Part shown: positions 37,625 through 46,531 of the stretch, piece by piece | Numbering within the stretch: position 1 is the stretch's first letter | How the letters are laid out: the number at the start of each line of letters is the position of its first letter | Assembly: GCF_041052385.1 (NCBI RefSeq) | Contig: NZ_CP163439.1 | Coordinates: 620,001 to 684,000, forward strand | Origin: Streptomyces sp. R28 | GTDB lineage: Bacteria > Actinomycetota > Actinomycetes > Streptomycetales > Streptomycetaceae | Length of the DNA stretch: 64,000 nucleotides | Reading direction: 5' to 3' | The notes under the pieces: generated by a model | The model's input: only the letters and a program-made list of their open reading frames with translations | Told to the model about the DNA's origin: nothing | Database searches by the model: none | Position numbers and translations under genes: made by a program

Positions 37625-39858
37625 GGCGCGCCCCGGCCTGCTTGTCCGCCGGGTTGGGGCACGGAGCCCGCACTGCCGACGGCCGGCCTGCCGCGCGGCG
37701 CCCGGCGGACCGCCTCGGGCAGCCCGGCCTCGATCCGGGTGAGCTGGGCGGTCAGGCTGCGCAGCCACACGTCAAGGTCGACCAGCGCGGGCAGCGGAGG
37801 CCCGCTCGGCTCCGAGGGCGTGGGCCCCGTCTCGAGCGGCTGCGGCTGCCGGCCGATGCACAGCGCGGCGAGCCGGTCGGTGGTCTGCGCGAGCGCACGG
37901 GCGCCGTCCCGTGCCCGGTCGGCGGCATCGGGGGTCAGGGCGGCCGTGGGCAGGTCGAAACGGGGCAGCCACTGGGCGCCGAGCACGATGTGGTGGGCGG
38001 TGATGAGCACGGCGTGCCAGTCGGCGCGCACGGGCGCGTCGACCCCCGGTTCGCTGCGGAACTGGGCGTAGGCGGACTCGGCCAGGCGCAGCCGGTGCAG
38101 GGCGGGGCGCGTCGACGGGGCCGGGACCGAGCCGGGTGGCACGGCGGTCAGCGTGTCGACGGTGCCGTTGATCAGCGGGCCGCACTCCTGCAGCAGCCCC
38201 GCCATCGTTCTGCGCACCTCTCTGCGCGCGCCGGCCGGCCAGGCGAGCATCGCGCACAGCAGACCGATGGCGCTGCCGGTCACCACGTCGACGATCCGCG
38301 CCTCGGCCAGTTGCCAGGAGGCCGGGGCGATCTGGGCGAACGCGGTGGCCACCACCAGCGTGAACAGGCCCTGCGCCCAGGCGATGCCGAGCAGCGGACC
38401 GAGCGCGAAGGCGATCAGCATGGCCGGGGCGAGGATCGCGGCGTAGGCGTCGGTGTGCCGGCCGAGCCCGATGAGCAGGGCGCCCGCCGCGACGGCGCCG
38501 ACCAGGTTGCCCGTGACTGCCTGGCGGATGGCCGTCCAGGTCTCTCCGACGGTGGTCCGGCTCAGCGTCAGCACCGCCAGCAGCACCCAGAAGCCGTGGG
38601 TCAGGTCGAGCGAACCGGCGACGAGCCGTGCGGCGGCCAGCGCCACGGCGATCCGTACCGCGTTCTGGAACTGCACCGAACGGATCGTCATGTTGCCGGT
38701 GATCCGGCGCGCCCACAGCCGGGGCGTGGCGGCCTGCGTGTACCAGAAGAGCTCCCGGGGCTCGATCGGCGGGGTGCGGCGCCCGTCGAGGCCGACCCGT
38801 ACGGAGACCTCCAGGATGCGCACCGACTCGGCGACGGCGAACAGCGCCGCCTGCCGCCGCAGCACCGGCACCGGTCCCGGTCCCGGCAGGGTCGGTACCT
38901 CGTCGGCGGCCCCCGTCACCTGCCGCACGCGCATCTGCTGGAAGTCGTCGATGGCCTTGTCCATCCGCAGCCCCGCCCACGGACCGGGATCAGCCCGGCC
39001 CGTGCGCAGGGCTGCGGCGGTCTCCTCGCACTGGGACACCACCTGCGGCAGCAGCGGCCGCCCAGCCGCCGTGACGGTACGGCCGCCGCATTCGCCGACT
39101 CCCGCACCCTCCCGGACGAAGGCGTGAAACTCTCCGGTCTCGGTCAGATGGGCCAGTTGTTCGAGCAGTCGGCGGGCAGCGGCCCCCGCCTGGGAGAGGC
39201 CGCGGACCGCACGGCCGGGGCCCGCGGGGCGTTCCGCGGCCGGGATGTTGGACAACCGCAGCCGCGCACCGGCCTCCCGCAGGGCCTCGGCAGACAGGAC
39301 CGTGCGCCCTGCGATGGTGTCGCCGGCCGTCGCCAGTGCGGCCGCGAGGGCCGTCCGGTACGTCGGGTCCGGCGGCTGGGGCAGCAGGAACAGCTCGCAG
39401 AGCGCCAGCACGACCACTCCGAAGGTGAGCCCGGCCAGCCGTAGCCCGAGGGTCTCGGGTTCGTACGGCGGGAAGCAGGCCAGGATGTAGAAGAGCTGGA
39501 GTCCCGGCGCCGCTCCGGCGGGGCGCGGCCCCGCGATCACCGCGAAGGCGAGGAGAAAGCCCACGCCGAGCATGCCGAGCACCGCCGCCCAGGTCTCCAC
39601 TGCCAGTACGGTGCCCAGCGCGACCAGCAGCAGGCCGATGGGCAGCGCCTTGAGCATCACCTCGGCCCGCTGCCGCCCGGACCCGGGGATCGGGGACAGC
39701 AGGCCGAGGGCGATCGGCGCGAACAAGGCGTACAGCGCCAGTACCGGTTCTTCGAGCCCGTACACGAAGGTGTAGAAGCCCGTGGAGGCGGCGAGAGTCA
39801 CCCGCACCGACCGGTGCAGGATCCGCGTCCGCTCCGCCCTGCCCTTCACGGCAGGCAC
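37621..39858 (-). CDS. FUSC family membrane protein
   Basis: A 745-residue membrane protein with two hydrophobic clusters separated by a long soluble region. The first cluster includes FYTFVYGLEEPVLALYALFA and LLVALGTVLAVETWAAVLGM; the second includes VRIAVALAAARLVAGSLDLT, FWVLLAVLTLSRTTVGETW and LIAFALGPLLGIAWAQGLFT. The second cluster's LSRTTVGETWTAIRQAVTGN segment is the family signature of FUSC (fusaric acid/aromatic acid efflux) proteins. It probably exports aromatic acids or small toxic compounds. It is translationally coupled to the membrane PP2C gene downstream. Confidence 0.88.
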   Translation of the reverse strand: MPAVKGRAERTRILHRSVRVTLAASTGFYTFVYGLEEPVLALYALFAPIALGLLSPIPGSGRQRAEVMLKALPIGLLLVALGTVLAVETWAAVLGMLGVGFLLAFAVIAGPRPAGAAPGLQLFYILACFPPYEPETLGLRLAGLTFGVVVLALCELFLLPQPPDPTYRTALAAALATAGDTIAGRTVLSAEALREAGARLRLSNIPAAERPAGPGRAVRGLSQAGAAARRLLEQLAHLTETGEFHAFVREGAGVGECGGRTVTAAGRPLLPQVVSQCEETAAALRTGRADPGPWAGLRMDKAIDDFQQMRVRQVTGAADEVPTLPGPGPVPVLRRQAALFAVAESVRILEVSVRVGLDGRRTPPIEPRELFWYTQAATPRLWARRITGNMTIRSVQFQNAVRIAVALAAARLVAGSLDLTHGFWVLLAVLTLSRTTVGETWTAIRQAVTGNLVGAVAAGALLIGLGRHTDAYAAILAPAMLIAFALGPLLGIAWAQGLFTLVVATAFAQIAPASWQLAEARIVDVVTGSAIGLLCAMLAWPAGARREVRRTMAGLLQECGPLINGTVDTLTAVPPGSVPAPSTRPALHRLRLAESAYAQFRSEPGVDAPVRADWHAVLITAHHIVLGAQWLPRFDLPTAALTPDAADRARDGARALAQTTDRLAALCIGRQPQPLETGPTPSEPSGPPLPALVDLDVWLRSLTAQLTRIEAGLPEAVRRAPRGRPAVGSAGSVPQPGGQAGRGAP

Positions 39859-40258
39859 CCGCCACGTGGCGCCCGCGAGCCGAGCGGCGAAACCCTGCCG
39901 AGAACCCGGAGCCGATGGCGTAGGCCAATGCCGCCGACGGAAGCCGTCTGGATCACCACACCGGCGTACGTCGAGCCGAGACCGACCGTGACCTGACAGA
40001 GCGCGATGCCTGGCGTTGCCGTCCGCGCGGCCGGCGAAGCCTCAGCGCCCATGAGCACGTTCCTCTCGGGCCGACACCGCCGCGGCGTCGAGGGCGGGCC
40101 GGACATGCGATCCACTGCCCATTGTCGGCCGCCCCCATGGGGAGCGCAGCCCGACGGGTCGCGACGCGTCGGCCGCCGACCCGGCGAAGACGAAGCGCTC
40201 TGCGCCATCCCGCACCGTGGCGGCGCATCCGCCGAGGGTGTCGGCGACAGTGCGGGCG
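39859..40258. other. Intergenic region with a possible membrane-protein relic
   Basis: No intact gene. On the minus strand around 39870-40010 one frame reads QVTVGLGSTYAGVVIQTASV and the next continues GLAYAIGSGFSAG, as if a small membrane protein were split by a one-base shift near 39930. The family is unknown. Confidence 0.3.
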
Positions 40259-40961
40259 TGAGCGTCCACCTGTCGGTGGAGTTCTTCGCCGCGACCACCG
40301 GCGAGAGCTGGTCCGCGACGTGCCCGGGGACCACACCGTCGCCCGGCCCGCGGCCGAGCAGTACCAACTGCCCGTCGTGCAGTGGGTGTTCCGCACGCCC
40401 GAGGGATGGAAGCGCGCCGACGTCGACGCCGCCGCCCACCGCGCCCTGCTCGCGATCGAGACCGTTGCCTACGCCGACGACACCTCGTACGCCGGGCTGT
40501 ACCCGCTGTCGCTGAGCGCGCGCACGCAGGTGCTCAAGGGGCGGCTCAACTCCGGCGAGGTCATCGGGTACTCCACGAACACCGAGCCGCACCCGACCAT
40601 GGCCCAGCCGTTCCGGCTCGCGCGGGCCCATACCCGGAGCATCGTGCGGCCGCCGGGGCAGTCCGATTCGAGCCGGCTCGACCAGACGCTGCAGAGCCGG
40701 GTGTTCGACGTCGGTCTCGACATCGTCGAAGCCGTCGTGTCACTCATGCCGCCCGCGTGGGAGAACGACCGGACCCTGCCCGTCGCCGTCCGGGACATGC
40801 TGGAGTGCTTCTCGCTGTACGAGGAGAAGAACGACGGTCCGGCGGCCGTGATCTTCAGCGACGGTGATGTCGTCGGCGCCCGGCTCGACCGGCTCGGGCT
40901 GCGCACGGGTCGGCGGATGCGGAGGCGCGAGGTGCTCGAAGCCCTTGCCGCCCGTCCTTGA
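40259..40961 (+). pseudogene. Relic of the glutamate-synthase amidotransferase (GATase_2) region
   Basis: Frame 1 reads VHLSVEFFAATTGES; after a shift near 40305 another frame continues with LNSGEVIGYSTNTEP, FRLARAHTRS, LMPPAWENDRTLP and EKNDGPAAVIFSDGDVVGAR, ending RLDRLGLRTGR. These match the central and late parts of the class II glutamine amidotransferase domain of GltB (LMPxAWEND and DGPAAxxFxDG are strong family patterns). The N-terminal catalytic Cys and the whole synthase domain are absent, so it cannot act as glutamate synthase. It could be a decayed diverged GltB-like protein. Confidence 0.65.
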
Positions 40962-40987
40962 AAGGGCGAGGGGCCGCATGCGGACGG

Positions 40988-42034
40988 TCAGGGCGTCGTA
41001 GCGAACCCGGAGTCCGTGGCGGGCACGGCTCCCGCGGGCCCGGTGCTGGCCCGCAGGGAGATCGGCGGCCTGAGCAGGTGGTGCCGAGGCGGCGCGGCGG
41101 GCTGGTCGAGCCGCTCCACCAGCAGGTCGACGGCGAGTCGGCCCAGCTCGGCCGCCGGTACGTCCGCCGCGGTGAGCTGTGGGGTCATCGTCTCCGCCCA
41201 GCGGGCTGCCACGACCCCGGTGACGGAGAAGTCACGCGGCACATGGCGGCCGGCCAGGGCCAGGCCCCGGTAGAGACCGCCGAGTGAGGCCTCGTTCAGT
41301 GTGACCAGGGCCGTGGTGGCCGGGTCGTCGTGCAGGATCCGTTCCACGCACGCCTGGCCCGAGGCGGCGTCGTCGCCGCAGCAGTACGTCCGGACGGTCA
41401 GCCCGCGCTCGGCCGCGGCTTTCGTGAAGCCGTCCAGACCCCGGTGCGCGGACTCGTAACCGGCCCGCAGCAGCTGCTCCGGACGGTTGACGAAGGCGAC
41501 CCGCCGGTGGCCGAGGTCCGCCAGGTGGTGAACGCAGGCCGCCGCCAGCGCGGTGTGGTCCAGGCCCACCCACCAACCGCTCTCGGGACGAGCGGTACGG
41601 CCGATGGCGACGGAGGGGAAGTCCAGTTCGGCCAGGTGATCGACCCGGTCGTCCTCCAGCCTGATCTCCATCAGGATCGCGCCGTCGACCCGCCGCTCCC
41701 CCAGCAGCCGCTGGAAGGAGCGGTCGCTGTCCACACCGCTGGGCGACAGCAGCACGTCGTAGTCGTAGGTCGCGGCGGCCTCCACCACGCTGCCGATGAA
41801 GTCCAGCTGCATGCCCGTGTAGTGGTTCCCGGCCGGTGGGAAGACCAGGCCGAGGGTGCTGGTCCGCCCGTTGGCCAGGGCGCGGGCGCTGGCGCTCGGC
41901 TGGTAGCCCAGTTCGTCGACGACCTGCTGGATCTTCCGGCGCGTGTCCTCCGACACCGGGCGCTTGCCGCTCAGGGCATAGGACACAGTGCTCCGCGAGA
42001 CACCGGCTCGCCGGGCGATCTCACCGATGTTCAC
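40988..42034 (-). CDS. LacI family transcriptional regulator
   Basis: A 348-residue repressor. The N-terminal LacI HTH is clear (MNIGEIARRAGVSRSTVSYA, LSGKRPVSEDTRRKI) with the hinge helix PSASARALANGRTSTLGLVF. The periplasmic-binding-protein-like sugar domain spans residues 60-330 (MQLDFIGSVVEAAATYDYDV; VAFVNRPEQLLRAGYES). It is divergent from a large secreted glycoside hydrolase, with three identical CGAACCGGTTCG palindromes between the two genes, one immediately before its own start. Autorepression and control of the hydrolase by a sugar signal are therefore likely. Confidence 0.93.
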   Translation of the reverse strand: MNIGEIARRAGVSRSTVSYALSGKRPVSEDTRRKIQQVVDELGYQPSASARALANGRTSTLGLVFPPAGNHYTGMQLDFIGSVVEAAATYDYDVLLSPSGVDSDRSFQRLLGERRVDGAILMEIRLEDDRVDHLAELDFPSVAIGRTARPESGWWVGLDHTALAAACVHHLADLGHRRVAFVNRPEQLLRAGYESAHRGLDGFTKAAAERGLTVRTYCCGDDAASGQACVERILHDDPATTALVTLNEASLGGLYRGLALAGRHVPRDFSVTGVVAARWAETMTPQLTAADVPAAELGRLAVDLLVERLDQPAAPPRHHLLRPPISLRASTGPAGAVPATDSGFATTP

Positions 42035-42047
42035 GGCACTCCTAGCT

Positions 42048-42059
42048 CGAACCGGTTCG
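42048..42059. promoter_or_regulatory. LacI operator O1, CGAACCGGTTCG
   Basis: A perfect 12-bp palindrome with central CCGG, 14 bases upstream of the lacI-family start codon. Its position suits autorepression. Confidence 0.82.
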
Positions 42060-42192
42060 TATGACAGCGAACGTAGGAACTGACCGCACCCCTGTCAACA
42101 CTCGGGAAACGCAGCACTCCGGCCAACAGGGATGTCGCCAAGATCCTGCTGCAGAAGGGATTGCTGCCCGGAAGCCTCAGTGTTAGCTTCCC

Positions 42193-42204
42193 CGAACCGG
42201 TTCG
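42193..42204. promoter_or_regulatory. LacI operator O2, CGAACCGGTTCG
   Basis: An identical second copy, 145 bases from the first, in the middle of the divergent region near TTAGCTTC, a weak -10-like stretch. Confidence 0.8.
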
Positions 42205-42314
42205 ACGCGCGGCCCTCTCCCATGGAGCGACGGGATACCCGTGCCACGCCTTCGAACCGCGCAGCCGCCTGCCCGCAACCTGACCCAACCCCTCCCTTTT
42301 TCGCCTGCCAAAGC

Positions 42315-42326
42315 CGAACCGGTTCG
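42315..42326. promoter_or_regulatory. LacI operator O3, CGAACCGGTTCG
   Basis: An identical third copy, 122 bases from the second and 100 bases before the hydrolase start. A half-site-like TTCGAACCG occurs near 42249. Multiple spaced operators suggest DNA looping. Confidence 0.8.
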
Positions 42327-42425
42327 ACGAGCACGCCACCCGAGGTGGCCCCCGGGACCTGCCACTCACCGAGGCGTGCCCGACCGGACCCGGAACCCGT
42401 TACTCGATGATTGAGGACGTCATCC

Positions 42426-45400
42426 ATGTCATCCGCTGACCGATCGACGCGGCGCCGAGCCCCGGCCGCGATAGCCCTGACTCTCGGCGCCGGCCTGCTG
42501 GCCGCACCCGCCGGTCCCGCCCAGGCGGGCGAGACGCCGCGGCCCGCTGCCCGCTACACCTTCGACCAGGACGACCTCGCCTCCGGCAGCATCACCGACA
42601 GTTCCGGCAACGGCCTGAACGCGACCCTGGTGAACGGCTCCACCGCCCGGTCCGTCGCGGGCGCGGACGGCGGCAAGGCGCTGGCCCTGCCCGGCGGGGC
42701 CCCCACGTCGAACGGCGCGTATGTGCGCCTGCCGCGCGAAGTGCTCGCGGACACCACGGACCTGACCGTCTCCGCCCGCGTGAAGTGGAGCGGTGACAAG
42801 TCGCCGTGGCAGCGGATCTTCGACCTGGGCACCGACACCACGAAGTACCTCTTCAGCACCCCGTACAACAGCAGCGGGCTGCTCCAGACCTCCGTGACCA
42901 CCGGCGGAGGCGGAGCGCAGGCACAGGTCCGCGGCTACGCGATGCTTCCCGCGGACGCGTGGCGGACGGTCACCGTCACCCTGGACACCACCGCAGGCCG
43001 GCTCACCACCTACCTGGACGGTGTGGCGGTCTCCTCCGCCGCGACCGGTATCAAGGCCAACGAGCTGCTGGACGGTTCGGCCACGGCCGCCGGTTACATC
43101 GGCAAGTCCCTCTGGCCGGACCCCCTGCTCAAAGGCGCGATCGACGACTTCACCGTGTGGCACACGGCGCTCAGCGCCGAGCAGGTGGCCGGTACCGTCG
43201 GGACCGTGCCGACCGTCCAGGAGCTCTCGAAGACGTCCTTCGACGTGCGCACCACGACCGGGACCGCTCCGTCGCTCCCGGGCGCCGTCCGCTCCTCCTT
43301 CTCCGACGGCTACGACCGCGACACGCCCCTCACCTGGGACGCCGTACCGCCCGAGAAGTACGCCCGGCCCGGGACGTTCACGGTGTCGGGAACGGCGGCC
43401 GGACGCGCCGTGAAGGCGACCGTCACCGTGGTCCGCGAGGGACAGCTCACCGTCGACCTCGACTCCGACACCGGCGCGTTCCACGGCGGCGCCTCCGGCA
43501 CGCTGTACGGCGTGTACGGACCGGACGTCCCCACCAACAACCTCATGGAGGGCATGGGCCTGCGCACGGTCTCCACCAAGGCGCAGGACGGCCCGCAGCA
43601 TCCCGGCGCCGACGCGCTGGAGGTCGTGAAGCCGCTGCCCGACTCCACCGACGGTGACGTGTACATCTACATGACCGACATCCACCGCGGCTTCCCGTAC
43701 CAGTGGCCGGGCGCCACTCCCGAGGAGAAGATCAAGCTCTACAAGGAGAAGATCGCGGGGCAGGTCGATCAGGTCCTGCGGCTGCCCGAGCAGTACCGGG
43801 ACAACGTCGTCTTCGTGCCGTTCAACGAGCCCGAGGGCAACATGTTCGGCACCGGCGAGTGGAGCTACGACAAGGTCAGCTGGCTGGACGACCCGGACGA
43901 CTTCTTCGCCGCCTGGGACGACGCGTACCAGCTCATCAAGTCCAGGATGCCCAGCGCCCGTATCGCCGGCCCCAACACCAGCGTCCTCTACGACCAGGTG
44001 AAGGGCTTCCTCACCCACACCCTGGCCGCCAGCACCCTCCCGGACGTCATCACCTGGCACGAGCTGAGCCACCCGGAGGCGGTACGCGAAAGCGTCGCCA
44101 GATACCGGGCGTGGGAGAAGGAGTTGTTCAAGGGCACCGACCGCGCCGGCACCCAACTCCCCGTCAACATCAACGAGTACGCCTTCAACTACCACACCTC
44201 CGTCCCCGGCCAGATGATCCAGTGGGTCTCCGCGATCGAGGAGTCCAAGGTCGACGCCGACATCGCGTACTGGAACATCGACGGCAACCTCTCCGACTCC
44301 GCGGTGCAGTCCAACCGCGGCAACGGCCAGTGGTGGCTGCTGAACTCGTACGCCTCGATGAGCGGGCACACGGTGAAGGTGACGCCGCCGTTCCCCGGCG
44401 AGAACTACACCATGCAGGGCGTCGCCACACTCGACGAGAAGAAGAAGCAGGCCAGGCTGATCTTCGGCGGTTCCACCGGCAAGGGCCACATCACCTTCGC
44501 GGGTGTCCCGAAGAGGCTCTTCGGGGACCGGGTGCACGCCTGGGTGAAGGAGGTCGAGTGGAGCGGGCAGGTGGGCGACAGCTCCGGCCCGAAGCTGCTT
44601 TCCGAGCAGAACCTGAAGGTCGCGGGCGACGGCACGGTCGTCGTCGACTTCGGCGACGGGGGGCTGCCGGCGCTGAAGGAGTCCTCCGCGTACGAGATCG
44701 TCCTCAGCCCGGCCGGGAAGGCGAAGGGCACGCAGTCCCCGCCGGTGCGCTGGCAGGCGTCGTACGAGGCCGAGGACGCCGCCCACACCGGGTCCGGCTA
44801 CTCCAGGAACGGTCCTGAGGGTTCACCGCGCGACGTGTCGAAGTTCTACACCTCCGGCGGCTACGACGTGGGCGGCCTGCGCACCGGCTCGGACGTCACG
44901 CTCGACTTCACCGTGGACGTGCCCGAGGACGGCACCTACGACCTGAGCACCTTCGCCAACTCCCTCAACACGTTCGACAAGGTGAAGGAGCAGGGTCCCA
45001 CCAACGTCTTCCTGCGCGTGGACGGCAAGGCGGACAGCGAGCAGGAGCTGTACCTGCCGCTCGGCTACAAGTGGGTGGTGTGGGACCACGCCGACACCAA
45101 GGTCCACCTCACCAAGGGCAAGCACACCCTGACGCTGGCCGCGAAGAGCCTCGACGGCAAGCGCGTCACGAAGGGGGACGCCATCGTCGACCGCCTCACC
45201 CTCGCCCTCCCCAAGGCTTCGGCGGCCACCCAGGTGTACGAGGGCGAACTGGCCTGGCTGGGCGGCGGGGCACGGCCGGTCTACGACCTGCCGAAGCAGG
45301 CGGCCTCCGGCTCGGGCGCGGCCCGGCTCGCCAAGGGCCAGACCGCCACGTTCTGGGTCTACTCCGCCGCCGACCGCGAAGCCACCCTCGGCGTCGACAC

Positions 45401-46079
45401 CCTCGGCGGCACGGGCTCCCGGCTCTCCGTCAACGGGCACGACGTCCTGCGCCTGGCCAAGGGCGGGAGCAGCGTGGCGGTCTCCCTGTCCGGCGGCCTC
45501 AACAAGGTGACCGTGACCGGCGGTTCGTCCACGACGCTCGTCGACCGGCTGACGGTGACGCCGACCGAGGGCACGCTGCCGACACGTACGTACGAGGCCG
45601 GCGCCGCCGAGCTCGCGGGCTCGGCCACCCTCGCCCCGCTCTCGCTGGCCACCGACGGCACGGCGATCACCGGCATCGGCGGGGACCCCGGCAACGGCAA
45701 CACGGCGACGTTCAAGGTCACCGCCGACCACGGCGGCCTGTACGCGCTGCGCATCCGCTACTCCAACCCCGAGCAGTCCGAGGCCACGCACTACAACCCG
45801 GACCCACTCGCCCGCCATGCCGACATCAGCGTCAACGGCGGCGAGGCGCGGCGCGTCGGCTTCCCGCACAGCTTCCACCAGAACAACTTCTGGGAGCTGA
45901 CCGTCCCCGTCCACCTCGACAAGGGGCAGAACACGATCGTCTTCCGCTCCGAGGAACTGCCGAACTTCGACGGCACCACCTACGCCTCGGACACCTTCCC
46001 CGGGGTGCTGCTCCGCTCCCGCAACGCGCCGCTGATCGACCGGATCACCGTCGCCCCCTACGCGCGGGAGGTGCGCTGA
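42426..46079 (+). CDS. Large secreted GH39-like hydrolase with LamG and CBM domains
   Basis: A 1,217-residue exported enzyme. The signal peptide ends near AGPAQA-GE. A LamG/concanavalin-like domain (about 35-260, ARYTFDQDDLASGSITDSSG) and an Ig-like domain (about 270-340) precede a TIM-barrel catalytic region (about 350-700) with VFVPFNEPEGNMFG (acid/base Glu) and VNINEYAFNYH (nucleophile Glu), similar to clan GH-A and closest to GH39-type proteins. CBM35/CBM6-like beta-sandwich modules follow, starting WQASYEAEDAAHTGSGYS and ending with a third carbohydrate-binding-like domain. The ATG at 42426 follows GAGGA. It is probably controlled by the divergent LacI regulator. The substrate is unknown; plant or algal polysaccharide is likely. 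Confidence 0.85.
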   Translation: MSSADRSTRRRAPAAIALTLGAGLLAAPAGPAQAGETPRPAARYTFDQDDLASGSITDSSGNGLNATLVNGSTARSVAGADGGKALALPGGAPTSNGAYVRLPREVLADTTDLTVSARVKWSGDKSPWQRIFDLGTDTTKYLFSTPYNSSGLLQTSVTTGGGGAQAQVRGYAMLPADAWRTVTVTLDTTAGRLTTYLDGVAVSSAATGIKANELLDGSATAAGYIGKSLWPDPLLKGAIDDFTVWHTALSAEQVAGTVGTVPTVQELSKTSFDVRTTTGTAPSLPGAVRSSFSDGYDRDTPLTWDAVPPEKYARPGTFTVSGTAAGRAVKATVTVVREGQLTVDLDSDTGAFHGGASGTLYGVYGPDVPTNNLMEGMGLRTVSTKAQDGPQHPGADALEVVKPLPDSTDGDVYIYMTDIHRGFPYQWPGATPEEKIKLYKEKIAGQVDQVLRLPEQYRDNVVFVPFNEPEGNMFGTGEWSYDKVSWLDDPDDFFAAWDDAYQLIKSRMPSARIAGPNTSVLYDQVKGFLTHTLAASTLPDVITWHELSHPEAVRESVARYRAWEKELFKGTDRAGTQLPVNINEYAFNYHTSVPGQMIQWVSAIEESKVDADIAYWNIDGNLSDSAVQSNRGNGQWWLLNSYASMSGHTVKVTPPFPGENYTMQGVATLDEKKKQARLIFGGSTGKGHITFAGVPKRLFGDRVHAWVKEVEWSGQVGDSSGPKLLSEQNLKVAGDGTVVVDFGDGGLPALKESSAYEIVLSPAGKAKGTQSPPVRWQASYEAEDAAHTGSGYSRNGPEGSPRDVSKFYTSGGYDVGGLRTGSDVTLDFTVDVPEDGTYDLSTFANSLNTFDKVKEQGPTNVFLRVDGKADSEQELYLPLGYKWVVWDHADTKVHLTKGKHTLTLAAKSLDGKRVTKGDAIVDRLTLALPKASAATQVYEGELAWLGGGARPVYDLPKQAASGSGAARLAKGQTATFWVYSAADREATLGVDTLGGTGSRLSVNGHDVLRLAKGGSSVAVSLSGGLNKVTVTGGSSTTLVDRLTVTPTEGTLPTRTYEAGAAELAGSATLAPLSLATDGTAITGIGGDPGNGNTATFKVTADHGGLYALRIRYSNPEQSEATHYNPDPLARHADISVNGGEARRVGFPHSFHQNNFWELTVPVHLDKGQNTIVFRSEELPNFDGTTYASDTFPGVLLRSRNAPLIDRITVAPYAREVR

Positions 46080-46141
46080 GATGACCACCGGCGGCGGCAA
46101 CGTGATGCTCCCGGCGCCGGGGTAGCGGGGGCACCACGTCG

Positions 46142-46178
46142 CGTACGGCCCGGGGGGGGCGCACCCCCGGGCCGTACG
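46142..46178. terminator. Strong hairpin after the GH39-like gene
   Basis: CGTACGGCCCGGGGG (46142-46156) pairs perfectly with CCCCCGGGCCGTACG (46164-46178), loop 7 bases. It is one of the most stable hairpins in the window. Confidence 0.85.
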
Positions 46179-46531
46179 TAATTGCGGATTCAGGTAAACA
46201 CGGCCCGAAGAGGGGTCACATAAGTACTCCTTTAAGAGGCTAAAAGCAGGGATACGGGCCCAAATCAAGCCGTCCGTGGGCGATGAGCCGAGCGTCGGGC
46301 CGCTGGTCGTCGCTGCGCCTGGAGGATCGTCCGCCCGTCCTCGCCCTTGGTGGCGCCGCCTTCCGACGGGCCCAGTGTGGCGCGCCCGTCCCCGTCCCGA
46401 GCAGAGGGTTTTCGGCCCGGGCTCCGCCGAGCGGTGTCCGGTGCGTCTTGTGAGGCCCCGTTGCCACCTGCACGATCGGCTCGCTCGCACAGAAGTCCGC
46501 TCCCGGAGCAGTTCACTCAAGGAGGCCCCCT
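46179..46531. other. Leader and promoter region of the encapsulin operon
   Basis: No credible gene. An AT-richer patch at 46195-46250 contains GGTCACATAAGTACTCC and CCTTTAAGAGG, the likely promoter area. The remaining 270 bases would form a long leader before the encapsulin start. AAGGAGG at 46519-46525 is the ribosome-binding site for the GTG at 46532. Confidence 0.45.

Noticed and set aside
40122..40300. Upstream extension of the GltB-like frame
   Set aside because: The residues are Arg-rich and out of frame with the recognised protein; the true N-terminal part lies in another frame.
46240..46473. Small minus-strand genes in the encapsulin leader
   Set aside because: The translations are His/Arg/Gly-rich without hydrophobic core or conserved motif, and no ribosome-binding site is present.
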